The notes: generated by a model not told the origin, from the letters alone. DNA of 20,086 nt from Bacteroidales bacterium (GCA_022837485.1 JALHHH010000049.1:1-20086); one strand, 5' to 3'; shown: positions 6,395-14,350, numbered from the stretch's first letter. Program-made: numbers and translations.

Positions 6395-7564
6395 ATGCTC
6401 AATATCGCATTATTCGGCCCTCCCGGCGCAGGGAAAGGGACTCAGTCGGCTTTACTGATCGAAAAATACAAGCTGGCATACATTTCAACCGGTGATCTCC
6501 TGAGGCAGGAAATATCCGAAGATACCCCCCTGGGTCGTAAAGCCAAGGATACCATCGACCGGGGACAGCTGGTTTCGGATGAACTTATCGTTCAGCTTAT
6601 CGAGAAACGAATCATCGCCAGCGCCGATAAAAACGGTATACTCTTCGACGGCTTCCCCAGAACCATGGTTCAGGCCTACATTCTCGAAGGCCTGCTGCTT
6701 AAACTGAATACATCCCTGGCATGTATGCTCAGCCTTGAAGTGCCTCGCGAAGAGCTTGTAAACCGCCTTCTGGAAAGGGGAAAAGTATCGGGCAGAAGCG
6801 ACGATAACCTCGATGTTATAAAATTCAGGCTTGAAGAATACAACAACAAAACCAAACCCGTTGCCGAATTTTATATGGACAGGGATAAGTACGTTCCCAT
6901 CGACGGCGTTGGGCAGATCAGCGAGGTGTTTACGCGACTGGTTGAATCGATCGATAAAACCCTGCAAAACGTGTGGTTCAACCTTGTGCTTACCGGTGCC
7001 CCCGGATCGGGTAAAGGTACTCAGGGCCGACTGCTCGCTCGGAAGTATAACCTCTACTACATCTCAACCGGCTCACTGCTGCGTCGCGAAATAAAAGCCG
7101 GCTCTGAAATCGGAATCAAGGTTAAGGATATCATGGACAGGGGCGAGCTGGTGTCGGATGAAATTGTGATACGGCTCATCGAAAGCGAAATACGGCAGCA
7201 CAATAACGTTAGAGGATTCGTTTTTAAAGGATTTCCACGTACCATCGTTCAGGCCTATATCCTCGACGGACTTCTGCGAAGACTCGACTCCTCGGTTTCT
7301 TACTGCATAGAACTGAATGCATCCACCATCGAATCGATCAAGCGACTGAGTGCAAGGGCCAAAACCCCTCAGGCCCGCGCCTACGACGTTAATACGGATC
7401 TTATTATCAACCGGCTGGAAGAATATCAGGAAAAAACCATGCCCGTGGCCGAGTTCTACAGCCGACAGAATAAATTTGCTTCCATGAATGCGCAGGGTGA
7501 CGAAACCCATGTTTTTGAACGTTTGTGCGAGAAAGTGGAAGCTGCAATGAAGATGCTGCGTTAA
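6395..7564 (+). CDS. adk: Double-length adenylate kinase: intact N-terminal domain, divergent C-terminal copy
   Basis: A 389-residue protein made of two adenylate kinase domains (about 1-190 and 194-389) joined without a linker; single adenylate kinases are near 190-215. Domain 1 is canonical: P-loop GPPGAGKGTQ (8-17), STGDLLR (31-37), DGFPRT (85-90), RGKVSGRSDD in the short lid (128-137) and R145. It should convert ATP plus AMP to 2 ADP. Domain 2 keeps the P-loop GAPGSGKGTQ (201-210), GFPRT (279-283), R321, R328 and R340. It has S227 in place of D34, K278 in place of D85, and QARAYD in place of SGRSDD. Those aspartates correspond to the magnesium-linked acids of the E. coli enzyme (D33, D84). 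Both halves share MVQAYIL/IVQAYIL and KPVAEFY/MPVAEFY, pointing to internal duplication. Domain 2 may be regulatory, nucleotide-binding only, or altered in specificity. The gene is cotranscribed with hpt. Confidence 0.93.
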   Translation: MLNIALFGPPGAGKGTQSALLIEKYKLAYISTGDLLRQEISEDTPLGRKAKDTIDRGQLVSDELIVQLIEKRIIASADKNGILFDGFPRTMVQAYILEGLLLKLNTSLACMLSLEVPREELVNRLLERGKVSGRSDDNLDVIKFRLEEYNNKTKPVAEFYMDRDKYVPIDGVGQISEVFTRLVESIDKTLQNVWFNLVLTGAPGSGKGTQGRLLARKYNLYYISTGSLLRREIKAGSEIGIKVKDIMDRGELVSDEIVIRLIESEIRQHNNVRGFVFKGFPRTIVQAYILDGLLRRLDSSVSYCIELNASTIESIKRLSARAKTPQARAYDVNTDLIINRLEEYQEKTMPVAEFYSRQNKFASMNAQGDETHVFERLCEKVEAAMKMLR

Positions 7565-7620
7565 CCGGTATTTTTTTCTGATTTTTTTCAAATCAAAGAC
7601 TTTTGTACCCCCGGCACAAC

Positions 7621-7700
7621 ATGCAGCGGTGCATCACCCATTGGTGTTTGACTGAGTCAATTGCTGTGTGTTCATGCATTCGAAGTATGCCGTTTTGGCA
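7621..7700. other. Run of four short palindromes between adk and obgE
   Basis: Four small inverted repeats occur within 80 bases. They are ATGCA-GCGG-TGCAT (7621-7634), CACC-CATT-GGTG (7635-7646), TTGAC-TGA-GTCAA (7648-7660) and TGCC-GTTTT-GGCA (7688-7700). The last overlaps the -33 element of the obgE promoter. They could be operator half-sites or local RNA structure. Each is short enough to arise by chance; only the clustering is notable. Confidence 0.35.
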
Positions 7701-7722
7701 GACGTTCTTTTTTGTAATTTTG
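7694..7722 (+). promoter_or_regulatory. Bacteroidota -33/-7 promoter for obgE
   Basis: TTTG (7694-7697) and TAATTTTG (7715-7722) are separated by 17 nt, a good match to the Bacteroidota primary sigma promoter. The box ends 31 nt before the obgE ATG at 7754. This suggests obgE has its own promoter in addition to any read-through from hpt-adk. Confidence 0.7.
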
Positions 7723-7753
7723 TAAAAGATTTATTGATCCTAATATCAGCAAT

Positions 7754-8755
7754 ATGCCCTCCTCCAATTTTGTAGATTACGTTAAACTCAACCTGAAATC
7801 AGGGAAAGGCGGTGCCGGTTCTGCCCATCTGCTCCGAACCAGGGGTAACGCCCGTGGAGGTCCCGACGGCGGCGACGGCGGCAGGGGAGGTCATATCATA
7901 CTGAAAGGGAATGCCCAGCTCTGGACTCTGCTGCACCTGAAATATACCAAACACCTGCGGGCAGATGACGGCGAAAGCGGAAGCAATAACCGTAAAACCG
8001 GAGCTAACGGCAAGGACGTAATCATCGAAGTGCCCCTGGGAACTATTGTTAAAGATCCGGAAACACTGGAGCAGGAAGCCGAAGTTACCTCCGATGGTGA
8101 AACCGTTATTATACTCCCCGGAGGACGAGGAGGACTGGGCAACGATCACTTTAAGTCGCCCACAAACCGTACTCCCCGCTATGCCCAGCCCGGTGAACCA
8201 GGACTTGAGGTATGGAGAATTCTGGAACTGAAAATTCTTGCCGATGTCGGCCTGGTTGGCTTCCCCAATGCAGGCAAATCTACCCTGCTGGCAACCGTTT
8301 CAGCAGCAAAACCCGAAATCGCCGACTATCCATTTACCACACTCAGACCAAACCTGGGTATTGTGGCCTACCGCGATGATCGATCCTTTGTTATGGCAGA
8401 TATCCCCGGTATAATCGAAGGAGCTGCCGAAGGCCGGGGACTCGGACTGCGTTTCCTCCGGCACATCGAACGCAATTCAGCTCTGCTGTTTATGATCCCC
8501 GCCACCAGCGAAAATATACGAAAAGAATACAATATACTGCTCGCTGAACTCGAACAGTATAATCCCGAACTCCTCGATAAAAACAGGGTGCTCGCCATAA
8601 CCAAATGCGACCTTCTGGATGAGGATGCCACGAAAAAACTCAAGCGAAAGAAAATGCCGGAAGTCCCCGTTGTTTTTATCTCCTCACACACTGGTCTCGG
8701 CATCACAAGCCTGAAGGATGAACTCTGGAAAGCACTCCACCAACCCGGTTTTTAA
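7754..8755 (+). CDS. obgE: GTPase Obg/CgtA
   Basis: A 333-residue protein. The N-terminal Obg fold (about 1-160) is rich in glycine, with SGKGGAGSAHLLR and ARGGPDGGDGGRGG. The G domain follows with G1 GFPNAGKST (169-177), switch region YPFTTLRPNLG (about 192-202), G3 DIPGIIEGAAEGRGLG (216-231) and G4 TKCD (283-286). A serine-rich G5 region (ISSHTG) lies near the C-terminus. There is no C-terminal OCT domain, as in many Bacteroidota. Obg proteins bind the 50S ribosomal subunit and link ribosome assembly to growth and, in several bacteria, to (p)ppGpp. The PAP2 phosphatase gene begins only 3 nt after the stop, so the two are in one operon. Confidence 0.96.
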   Translation: MPSSNFVDYVKLNLKSGKGGAGSAHLLRTRGNARGGPDGGDGGRGGHIILKGNAQLWTLLHLKYTKHLRADDGESGSNNRKTGANGKDVIIEVPLGTIVKDPETLEQEAEVTSDGETVIILPGGRGGLGNDHFKSPTNRTPRYAQPGEPGLEVWRILELKILADVGLVGFPNAGKSTLLATVSAAKPEIADYPFTTLRPNLGIVAYRDDRSFVMADIPGIIEGAAEGRGLGLRFLRHIERNSALLFMIPATSENIRKEYNILLAELEQYNPELLDKNRVLAITKCDLLDEDATKKLKRKKMPEVPVVFISSHTGLGITSLKDELWKALHQPGF

Positions 8756-8758
8756 CGC

Positions 8759-9343
8759 ATGAATTTTCTTCTTCAGCTCGATCAAAAACTCTTCCTGGCT
8801 GTTAACGGCCTGCACTCCCCTCTTTTCGATTTTCTTATGTACTGGGCCAGCGATAAGTTTATCTGGCTGCCCCTTTATGCATTTCTGCTTTTCCTGATGT
8901 TGCGAAAATACCGCCGGCAGCACTGGATGTTGATACTGGCAATCGCTCTGCTGGTTACCCTTACAGATCAGATCTCCGTAAAGCTGTTTAAAGATGTGTT
9001 TGAACGCCTGCGACCCTGCCACGAACCCGCACTTGAAGGACTTGTGCGTACCCTCTACGGTCAATGCGGCGGAAAATACGGATTTGTTTCTTCACACGCA
9101 GCCAATACCTTTGGCATAGCACTGTTCGCAGGACTGGCCCTGAAAACCGTGCAACGCAGAGCCCTTGCATGGCTCCTTTTATGGGCAGCCCTGGTATCCT
9201 ACAGCCGGATATATCTTGGTGTTCACTACCCCGCAGATGTAATCGCCGGTGGTCTCACGGGAGCATGCATCGGATGGCTGGTCTATCTAATCTTTGCCCG
9301 CCTCCGGAACTCTACCGCTCCCGAATCGGGCTCAAATCCTTAA
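8759..9343 (+). CDS. PAP2-family membrane phosphatase
   Basis: A 194-residue integral membrane protein with about five or six hydrophobic helices and the three phosphatidic-acid-phosphatase type 2 motifs. They are KDVFERLRP (K78-P86, the KX6RP motif), SSH at 111-113 with catalytic H113, and SRIYLGVHYPAD (S149-D160, SRX5HX3D) with H156 and D160. The active site faces the periplasm. By family the substrate is a lipid phosphate such as undecaprenyl pyrophosphate, phosphatidylglycerophosphate or a lipid A phosphate, and sequence alone cannot decide. There is no signal peptide besides the first helix. It is coupled to obgE by a 3-nt gap. Its TAA overlaps the stop of the convergent NimA-like gene, leaving no room for a terminator between them. 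Confidence 0.93.
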   Translation: MNFLLQLDQKLFLAVNGLHSPLFDFLMYWASDKFIWLPLYAFLLFLMLRKYRRQHWMLILAIALLVTLTDQISVKLFKDVFERLRPCHEPALEGLVRTLYGQCGGKYGFVSSHAANTFGIALFAGLALKTVQRRALAWLLLWAALVSYSRIYLGVHYPADVIAGGLTGACIGWLVYLIFARLRNSTAPESGSNP

Positions 9344-9804
9344 TATCCAAAAGCTTTGGCTTCCACCGAGGAGGCAATCACTTTCATTACCGCTACATTG
9401 TTTACAGCCGGGGCATTGTAAGAATATTCGTCGCGGCCGGTGTACTGCTTCATTATAATATTCAGGATCCGGACTTTCTCATCGTAGTCCTCCACAAACT
9501 CAACCCGTCCTTTAATAAGTACACTTTTGTACTTCATGCCGTAACTGCAGGCTACGCTCTCCGATTGATGATACAACCGATGTGCGGTGCTGAATGAGAT
9601 GCATACATTCGGATTGGCTCTCAGAATTTCTATCTTCCTGCCCGTCGGCGCGGAATGCAGATATACCGTATCCCATTCAAACCCAAAATTAAACGGCAAC
9701 GTATATGGCATGTTTTCCGCATCCACCATCCCAATGTTGCAAATCTCACACTCCCGGATAATTTCTTCTATCGCTTCCGTAAGCGTAATCATCCTGCTTT
9801 TCAT
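9340..9804 (-). CDS. Pyridoxamine 5'-phosphate oxidase-like flavin-binding protein (NimA-type)
   Basis: A 154-residue protein of the split-barrel PNPOx-like family. Typical segments are CNIGMVDAENMPYTLPFNFGFE (about 22-43, in shorter pieces CNIGMVD and PYTLPFNFG), YLHSAPTGRKIEILRANPNVCISF, SVACSYGMKYKSVLIKGRVEF, and NIIMKQYTG followed by YNAPAVNNVAVMKV. These are hallmarks of the small FMN-binding proteins annotated as pyridoxamine 5'-phosphate oxidase family or 5-nitroimidazole resistance-like. It is short for a true PdxH, so a vitamin B6 role is unlikely. It probably binds FMN or another flavin and reduces or oxidises a small molecule. Starts at M1 (9804) and M5 (9792) are both possible; the promoter at 9826-9856 fits either. 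Confidence 0.9.
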   Translation of the reverse strand: MKSRMITLTEAIEEIIRECEICNIGMVDAENMPYTLPFNFGFEWDTVYLHSAPTGRKIEILRANPNVCISFSTAHRLYHQSESVACSYGMKYKSVLIKGRVEFVEDYDEKVRILNIIMKQYTGRDEYSYNAPAVNNVAVMKVIASSVEAKAFGY

Positions 9805-9825
9805 AGTCTATCGGATTTAATGTTG

Positions 9826-9856
9826 CGAAAATACAAATTGACACACGTTTCCCAAA
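9826..9856 (-). promoter_or_regulatory. Probable -33/-7 promoter of the PNPOx-like gene
   Basis: On the minus strand TTTG (9856-9853) is followed after 19 nt by TATTTTCG (9833-9826), a one-base variant of TAnnTTTG. It ends 21 nt before the ATG at 9804. Confidence 0.5.
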
Positions 9857-9908
9857 CCAACGTCGGAAATTTACTTCCTGATTTCAGGTTCTCCGTCCTG
9901 TAAGCTTA

Positions 9909-12716
9909 TTATGGATAGAAGTCTACAGAAAAAATCAACTCAAAAACCGATGCATTCTTTTCGGGCAGATAGATGCCCCGTAATCCGGTACTCAGTGGAA
10001 ATCCCAATCCAAATGCATGATAATCAGCGATCAGATCCAACCCAACAGAGGTGTAATCTCCGGGACTTTTCCCGCCGGAAACGGAAACAAAATCGTAAAA
10101 AATGTTGCTTCTGAGCCGTTTAAGATAGGCAATCCCGCCTACAGCTGCATCCGGATAGGCGACCGGGAAACGGTAGTTTACCCTGAATGCCGTTGCATTG
10201 TCACCGGAAGGTAGAAATGAATACCCCCGTGGCATGGCTACAATGTTGGAATACCGGTATTTTTCAGGAGAAGTATGCTGATACGCACCATATAGTGACA
10301 GGGAGTGATTCGTAAATAGTCCGGGAGCAAAAAGTTGTGCCTGTGCCGCAAAGATATTTCCTGCATCCATATCTCCATGCACGGCATGCCTGAACCTCAG
10401 GTCTATGCTGTATCCTTTCCGGGGTGCAAGGTCACGCAGGGCCTGCCTCTGAAGTGTGTAGGCCTGAAGCCGGTATGAAAATCCGGCAAACGATCCGTCG
10501 GTCAGGTTCTCGGGAACTTCTTTTAAAAATCGTGTGGAAGTGCGGTTCAGACTTATGCCCCCGATAAATGCGGAAATCATTTGCCCTTTCGATAGATTAA
10601 GTGTTTGGGATATGCCCAGATCCACGTTTGTTTCCATCCAGCTAATCCGCTGCGATTCAGCCCCTGCAACTCCATATTCAGATGCACGCCGACCTCCCGA
10701 GAATGCAGCATAAATTTCAGGATACCACCCCTTCCATGCAATTTCACTACGGAACATTCCTTCCCGCTCCTCCGGATTATACTCATAACCCGACGTTACA
10801 AACAGTGTGCTCAGTAAATTCTGGCTCATCACCGAAATTCCAGGCCTTATCTGCTCGGTACTTACATCGGTATAAACCGGCCCCCAGCTGTGAATGTTGA
10901 ATAGATTTGACCCCTTTCGGAAAGGTTTTATCGTTACAACGGTATCCGGATCGGTTATGCGCCCCTGCCTTTCCTGCTGCGACAGCATTTCTGCCAGCGG
11001 CCATCGTTCGGGTTCCTGTAGTCTGCAGGTTTCCGGTGCAACCTGAGAAATGCGTTTCCATGCTAGGCGGTTACCCCCGGCAGTATAATCCTGGTAAATC
11101 AGCGTGTCGCCGCTTGCCGATGCCCTGGATGCTCCGTAGGCGGAAGCCGTAATCACCTCCGGCACATCGTGCCCCGCAAGCAAACGGCAGATCTGACTTT
11201 TACCATCCGCAGAGGCGGTAAACCAAACGTCTCCGCCTGCCATAAACGGCTCACGAATTTCCCGGAACGACCAGGGCAGGAGGGTGTCGGTGCTCTTATT
11301 CTCAATGTTTACCGAAAGAAGTGCTTTTCCCCTTTCGGATGTTGCTACAAAAATAAGGGAGTGGCCGTCTTCACTCCAGGCCGGGTAAGAGGGAAACATC
11401 CCGTAAGGGATAGCCACCCTTTCCATACTGTCGCCCCCGAATACCAGGAGTGCACGGTTCCCGTCGTAACCTTCTTCCACAACTGCCAGGGCATCACCGG
11501 CAGGAGAAAAGGCAGGTGAATATACCCGTGATTTTAGAGCCCTGCGGCTTGCCTTTCCCGTTTCCATATTGAAAGTCACCAGATCGGTATAACTTACCGT
11601 TTGCCACCTCGGATGCGGACGGTATTCAACCCAGGCTAATAAATCTCCGCTTTGCGCAATGTAATTGTCAAATATATACCCCGGAGTGTGTATAACCCTC
11701 TGCTTTCCTTCCTTACTTATACATACAAGCCTGGGTATATCGTGAAGTGATGTTTTTACTGCAACAACCCTGCCTCCGGTGAGGAGCCGGGGACTGTAAT
11801 AACTGGTGTAACTTTTCTCGGTACCCTCCGCGTAAAGGTGACTTGCCTGGTTTATCCGCGTTTCTTCCCACAGACTATCCAGCACACCCACTGAAAACGT
11901 GTACAATTTTCTCTTGTTCATGCCCGTTTTTTCTTTCAGTGCACGGTTTACAGGGGCTATGAGATACGGACGCCGGCCGGCAGTTTCAAAGGCGTGACTC
12001 CAGATATCCCTGCCGTACTTCAGCCTTGATGCGGCAATGATATGATAGCCTGTTGTATACACATCAGGAATAAAATCGCGGTAAGATCCGAACGAAGCCT
12101 TGGAGTAGTTGTAGGGACCGTATTCCGCCAGTTGAGCCCTGAGCGGTGCGGAAAAAAATGGCTCCCTGCCCCTTCCGCTTTTGCTCAGCGCCGTTTCTGC
12201 AACCACGGCATCTCCCTCAAGCATCCAGGTGGGAATGAATAGCCCCGCCGAAACCGCCACAGCCTGCTGCCCGAACAACAAACCTGCCACCCTGGTGATT
12301 CCCCGGTCAAGAGCAGTCAGCTGAACGATATGCCGGTATTCATGCAGGGCCAGCTGATGAAGCCAGGGCTGAGCATACCCGTCCTGGGGCGCCGTGCTGA
12401 GAAGTTCTATCCTTCGCGGTGCCCAGGCGGCATATGCATTCGATACAGCGCTTTGCGGATGAATCAGCAGAGGCGTTCGCTTTGGATGAACACCTAAGCC
12501 CTTTGCCGTGACTGCAGCTTCGCGGTTAAAATACCGGAGTGTTTTCAGTGCCTTCCTTTCGGAAAAATCAGGATAAATTATGGTAAAATTGCCTTCGCTT
12601 GCCTGCATCCATTTCCACGACGAAGGCGCCTGTCCTATGCTGTAATATTGAGCATTTAAACGGTCTGCAAACAAGCCGGTTAACAGAAGTACAATGAAAA
12701 GAATCCGTTTTTTCAA
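9909..12716 (-). CDS. Secreted HEXXH peptidase-like / TolB-type propeller / outer-membrane beta-barrel protein
   Basis: A 935-residue protein with a signal peptide (MKKRILFIVLLLTGLF, cleavage near LNAQ at 20-23). Residues about 30-280 look like a gluzincin (peptidase MA-like) domain: HEYRH at 125-129 and WMLEGDAVVAE at 164-174, with E167 a candidate third zinc ligand. Residues about 290-600 show repeated WD40/TolB-like blade patterns (SPAFSPAGDALAVVEEG, YPAWSEDGHSLIFVATSERG). From about 640 to the end the sequence alternates like an outer-membrane beta-barrel. It has MPRGYSF near 828-834, then YRFPVAYPD, and a terminal aromatic strand FELIFSVDFYP. Function is unknown; a surface peptidase or an assembly/translocation factor are both possible. 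The start codon is TTG (12716-12714). No ATG lies upstream in frame before a stop, and the signal peptide begins exactly here. It lies downstream of the RluA-family gene on the same strand (61-nt gap). Confidence 0.82.
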   Translation of the reverse strand: MKKRILFIVLLLTGLFADRLNAQYYSIGQAPSSWKWMQASEGNFTIIYPDFSERKALKTLRYFNREAAVTAKGLGVHPKRTPLLIHPQSAVSNAYAAWAPRRIELLSTAPQDGYAQPWLHQLALHEYRHIVQLTALDRGITRVAGLLFGQQAVAVSAGLFIPTWMLEGDAVVAETALSKSGRGREPFFSAPLRAQLAEYGPYNYSKASFGSYRDFIPDVYTTGYHIIAASRLKYGRDIWSHAFETAGRRPYLIAPVNRALKEKTGMNKRKLYTFSVGVLDSLWEETRINQASHLYAEGTEKSYTSYYSPRLLTGGRVVAVKTSLHDIPRLVCISKEGKQRVIHTPGYIFDNYIAQSGDLLAWVEYRPHPRWQTVSYTDLVTFNMETGKASRRALKSRVYSPAFSPAGDALAVVEEGYDGNRALLVFGGDSMERVAIPYGMFPSYPAWSEDGHSLIFVATSERGKALLSVNIENKSTDTLLPWSFREIREPFMAGGDVWFTASADGKSQICRLLAGHDVPEVITASAYGASRASASGDTLIYQDYTAGGNRLAWKRISQVAPETCRLQEPERWPLAEMLSQQERQGRITDPDTVVTIKPFRKGSNLFNIHSWGPVYTDVSTEQIRPGISVMSQNLLSTLFVTSGYEYNPEEREGMFRSEIAWKGWYPEIYAAFSGGRRASEYGVAGAESQRISWMETNVDLGISQTLNLSKGQMISAFIGGISLNRTSTRFLKEVPENLTDGSFAGFSYRLQAYTLQRQALRDLAPRKGYSIDLRFRHAVHGDMDAGNIFAAQAQLFAPGLFTNHSLSLYGAYQHTSPEKYRYSNIVAMPRGYSFLPSGDNATAFRVNYRFPVAYPDAAVGGIAYLKRLRSNIFYDFVSVSGGKSPGDYTSVGLDLIADYHAFGLGFPLSTGLRGIYLPEKNASVFELIFSVDFYP

Positions 12717-12777
12717 ACTAAATCCTGGTTTTCGTGGGACGGGATAACGGTATTAATACAATTGGAATAAGGATTGT

Positions 12778-13464
12778 TCAGTGCAGCTCAAAATAATGCC
12801 ACTCCGGAGCTACTGGTAAAGGTGCAAGTATCTGCAGCTGCTGTCCGTTTACCGGATGTGTAAATTTCAACTTTCGTGCATGAAGGCTTATCGAGCCGTC
12901 GGGGTTCGATCGGGGCGCCCCGTATTTCAAATCGCCGCGTATCGGAAATCCGGCAGCAGCCAGTTGTGCCCTGATCTGGTGATGACGGCCCGTGTGCAGG
13001 TTCACTTCCAGCAGGTGAAATGAATTGCTGGATGCCAGAAGCGTATAACTAAGCTCAGCCCTTTTGGCTCCGGGCGTTTTTTCTCCGGAAGGGTATGACT
13101 TGTTCTGCTTTTCATTTTTTACCAGAAAATGAACCAGCCTGCCGTCGGAATCCGCTGGACGATTGCCGACAATAGCCCAGTAAATCTTCTCTATTTGTCT
13201 CTCTTTTACCATACCGGTAAGGCGGGTGAGTGCTTTTGAAGTGCGGGCAAAAATAACGGCTCCGCTCACAGGCCTGTCCAAACGGTGAACAAGCCCGAGA
13301 AATACCTCCCCGGGCTTGCTGTACTTTTCTTTTATATATGCTTTCAGAGTGTCGATGAGCGTGACATCGCCCGAACGGTCGCCCTGAACAAGATCTCCGG
13401 CTCTCTTGTTAACCACCAGCAGATGATTGTCTTCGTATAGAATTTCCGGAACCTGTCTTAGCAT
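12778..13464 (-). CDS. RluA-family pseudouridine synthase
   Basis: A 228-residue protein. The N-terminus, LYEDNHLLVVNKRAGDLVQG (9-28), is the typical RluA start. HRLDRPVSGAVIFA (60-73) carries the catalytic aspartate D63. HTGRHHQIRAQLAAAGFPI, then GDLKYG and LHARKLKFTHP, are further family signatures. It isomerises uridine in rRNA or tRNA to pseudouridine. No S4 RNA-binding domain precedes the catalytic domain, so it belongs to the short subgroup (RluA/TruC/YlyB-like), and the target base cannot be assigned. panB ends 55 nt upstream on the same strand, so a panB-to-synthase operon is likely. The secreted propeller/barrel gene follows after 61 nt without an obvious terminator. Confidence 0.93.
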   Translation of the reverse strand: MLRQVPEILYEDNHLLVVNKRAGDLVQGDRSGDVTLIDTLKAYIKEKYSKPGEVFLGLVHRLDRPVSGAVIFARTSKALTRLTGMVKERQIEKIYWAIVGNRPADSDGRLVHFLVKNEKQNKSYPSGEKTPGAKRAELSYTLLASSNSFHLLEVNLHTGRHHQIRAQLAAAGFPIRGDLKYGAPRSNPDGSISLHARKLKFTHPVNGQQLQILAPLPVAPEWHYFELH

Positions 13465-13519
13465 TGCTGCTGTTATGTTGCTGAGTTAAATTGTAAAGAT
13501 CGTTTTTAGGAAACCGTTC

Positions 13520-14350
13520 TTAATATTGCTCCCGCTCGTTCGGGAAATCAACGGTCTTAACATCCCGGATGTAACTCTTTACGGAGCCCTGTATCTCTTC
13601 ACTCAGATTGTGATAACGGCGCAGGAAGCGGGGACTGAATTCCTGGGTGATGCCAAGCATATCGTGCAATACCAATACCTGCCCGTCTACGTGCGGACCT
13701 GCTCCGATGCCAATGATGGGGATCTTTATTTCTCCTGTCACTTTTTCTGCAAGCTTTGCAGGAATTTTTTCCAGAACTATTCCAAAACAACCGGCTCTTT
13801 CCAGAAGATGCGCATCCTCAACCAGTTTATTAGCCTCTTTCTCTTCGGTGGCACGCACAACGTACGTTCCGAACTTGTGTATCGACTGGGGTGTAAGTCC
13901 AAGATGACCCATTACCGGTATCCCGGCTGAAAGAATGCGGTCAACCGATTCAAGTATTTCTTTCCCGCCTTCAATCTTCACCGCATCGGCTCCCGATTCT
14001 TTCATAATACGTATGGCCGAATTCAGTGCCTCCTTCGAATTACCCTGGTAAGTGCCAAACGGCATATCCACAACCACAAGAGCCCGCTTTATAGCCCGGA
14101 CAACCGATACCGCATGGTAAATCATTTCGTTGAGAGTTATCGGCAACGTGGAGGTATGACCCGCCATTACGTTTGAGGCCGAATCACCGACCAGGATCAC
14201 ATCGATGCCGGCCTTGTCGAGCAAACGGGCCATGGAATAATCATAAGCCGTCAGCATGGCTATCTTCTCATCCTTCAGCTTCATCTCCTGAAGCACATGC
14301 GTGGTAACTTTCGTTACATTGGCAAATTTCGAAATGTTCGGTTCAATCAT
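13520..14350 (-). CDS. panB: 3-methyl-2-oxobutanoate hydroxymethyltransferase (PanB)
   Basis: A 276-residue protein of normal PanB length. It makes ketopantoate from 2-oxoisovalerate and 5,10-methylene-tetrahydrofolate, the first committed step of pantothenate/CoA synthesis. MLTAYDYSMARLLDKAGID opens the TIM barrel. VGDSASNVMAGH (54-65) supplies metal ligand D56. VVVDMPFGTYQ (92-102) supplies D95. DAVKIEGGKE (122-131) supplies E127. IPVMGHLGLTPQS, then LEKIPAKLAEK and IIGIGAGPHVDGQVLV, complete the active site. panC and panD are not in the window. An RluA-family gene follows after 55 nt. The start ATG at 14350 gives a slightly extended N-terminus; other in-frame ATGs exist at codons 23 and 32, but the first is preferred because the segment before the barrel is conserved-looking. 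Confidence 0.96.
   Translation of the reverse strand: MIEPNISKFANVTKVTTHVLQEMKLKDEKIAMLTAYDYSMARLLDKAGIDVILVGDSASNVMAGHTSTLPITLNEMIYHAVSVVRAIKRALVVVDMPFGTYQGNSKEALNSAIRIMKESGADAVKIEGGKEILESVDRILSAGIPVMGHLGLTPQSIHKFGTYVVRATEEKEANKLVEDAHLLERAGCFGIVLEKIPAKLAEKVTGEIKIPIIGIGAGPHVDGQVLVLHDMLGITQEFSPRFLRRYHNLSEEIQGSVKSYIRDVKTVDFPNEREQY

Noticed and set aside
7564..7590. T-rich run after adk as a terminator
   Set aside because: Long T stretches are present but no stable hairpin precedes them that I can see.
7073..7591. A 172-codon antisense frame over the second adenylate kinase domain
   Set aside because: Antisense shadow of strongly recognisable coding sequence. A similar antisense frame (6485-6967) over the first domain merely reflects the internal duplication.
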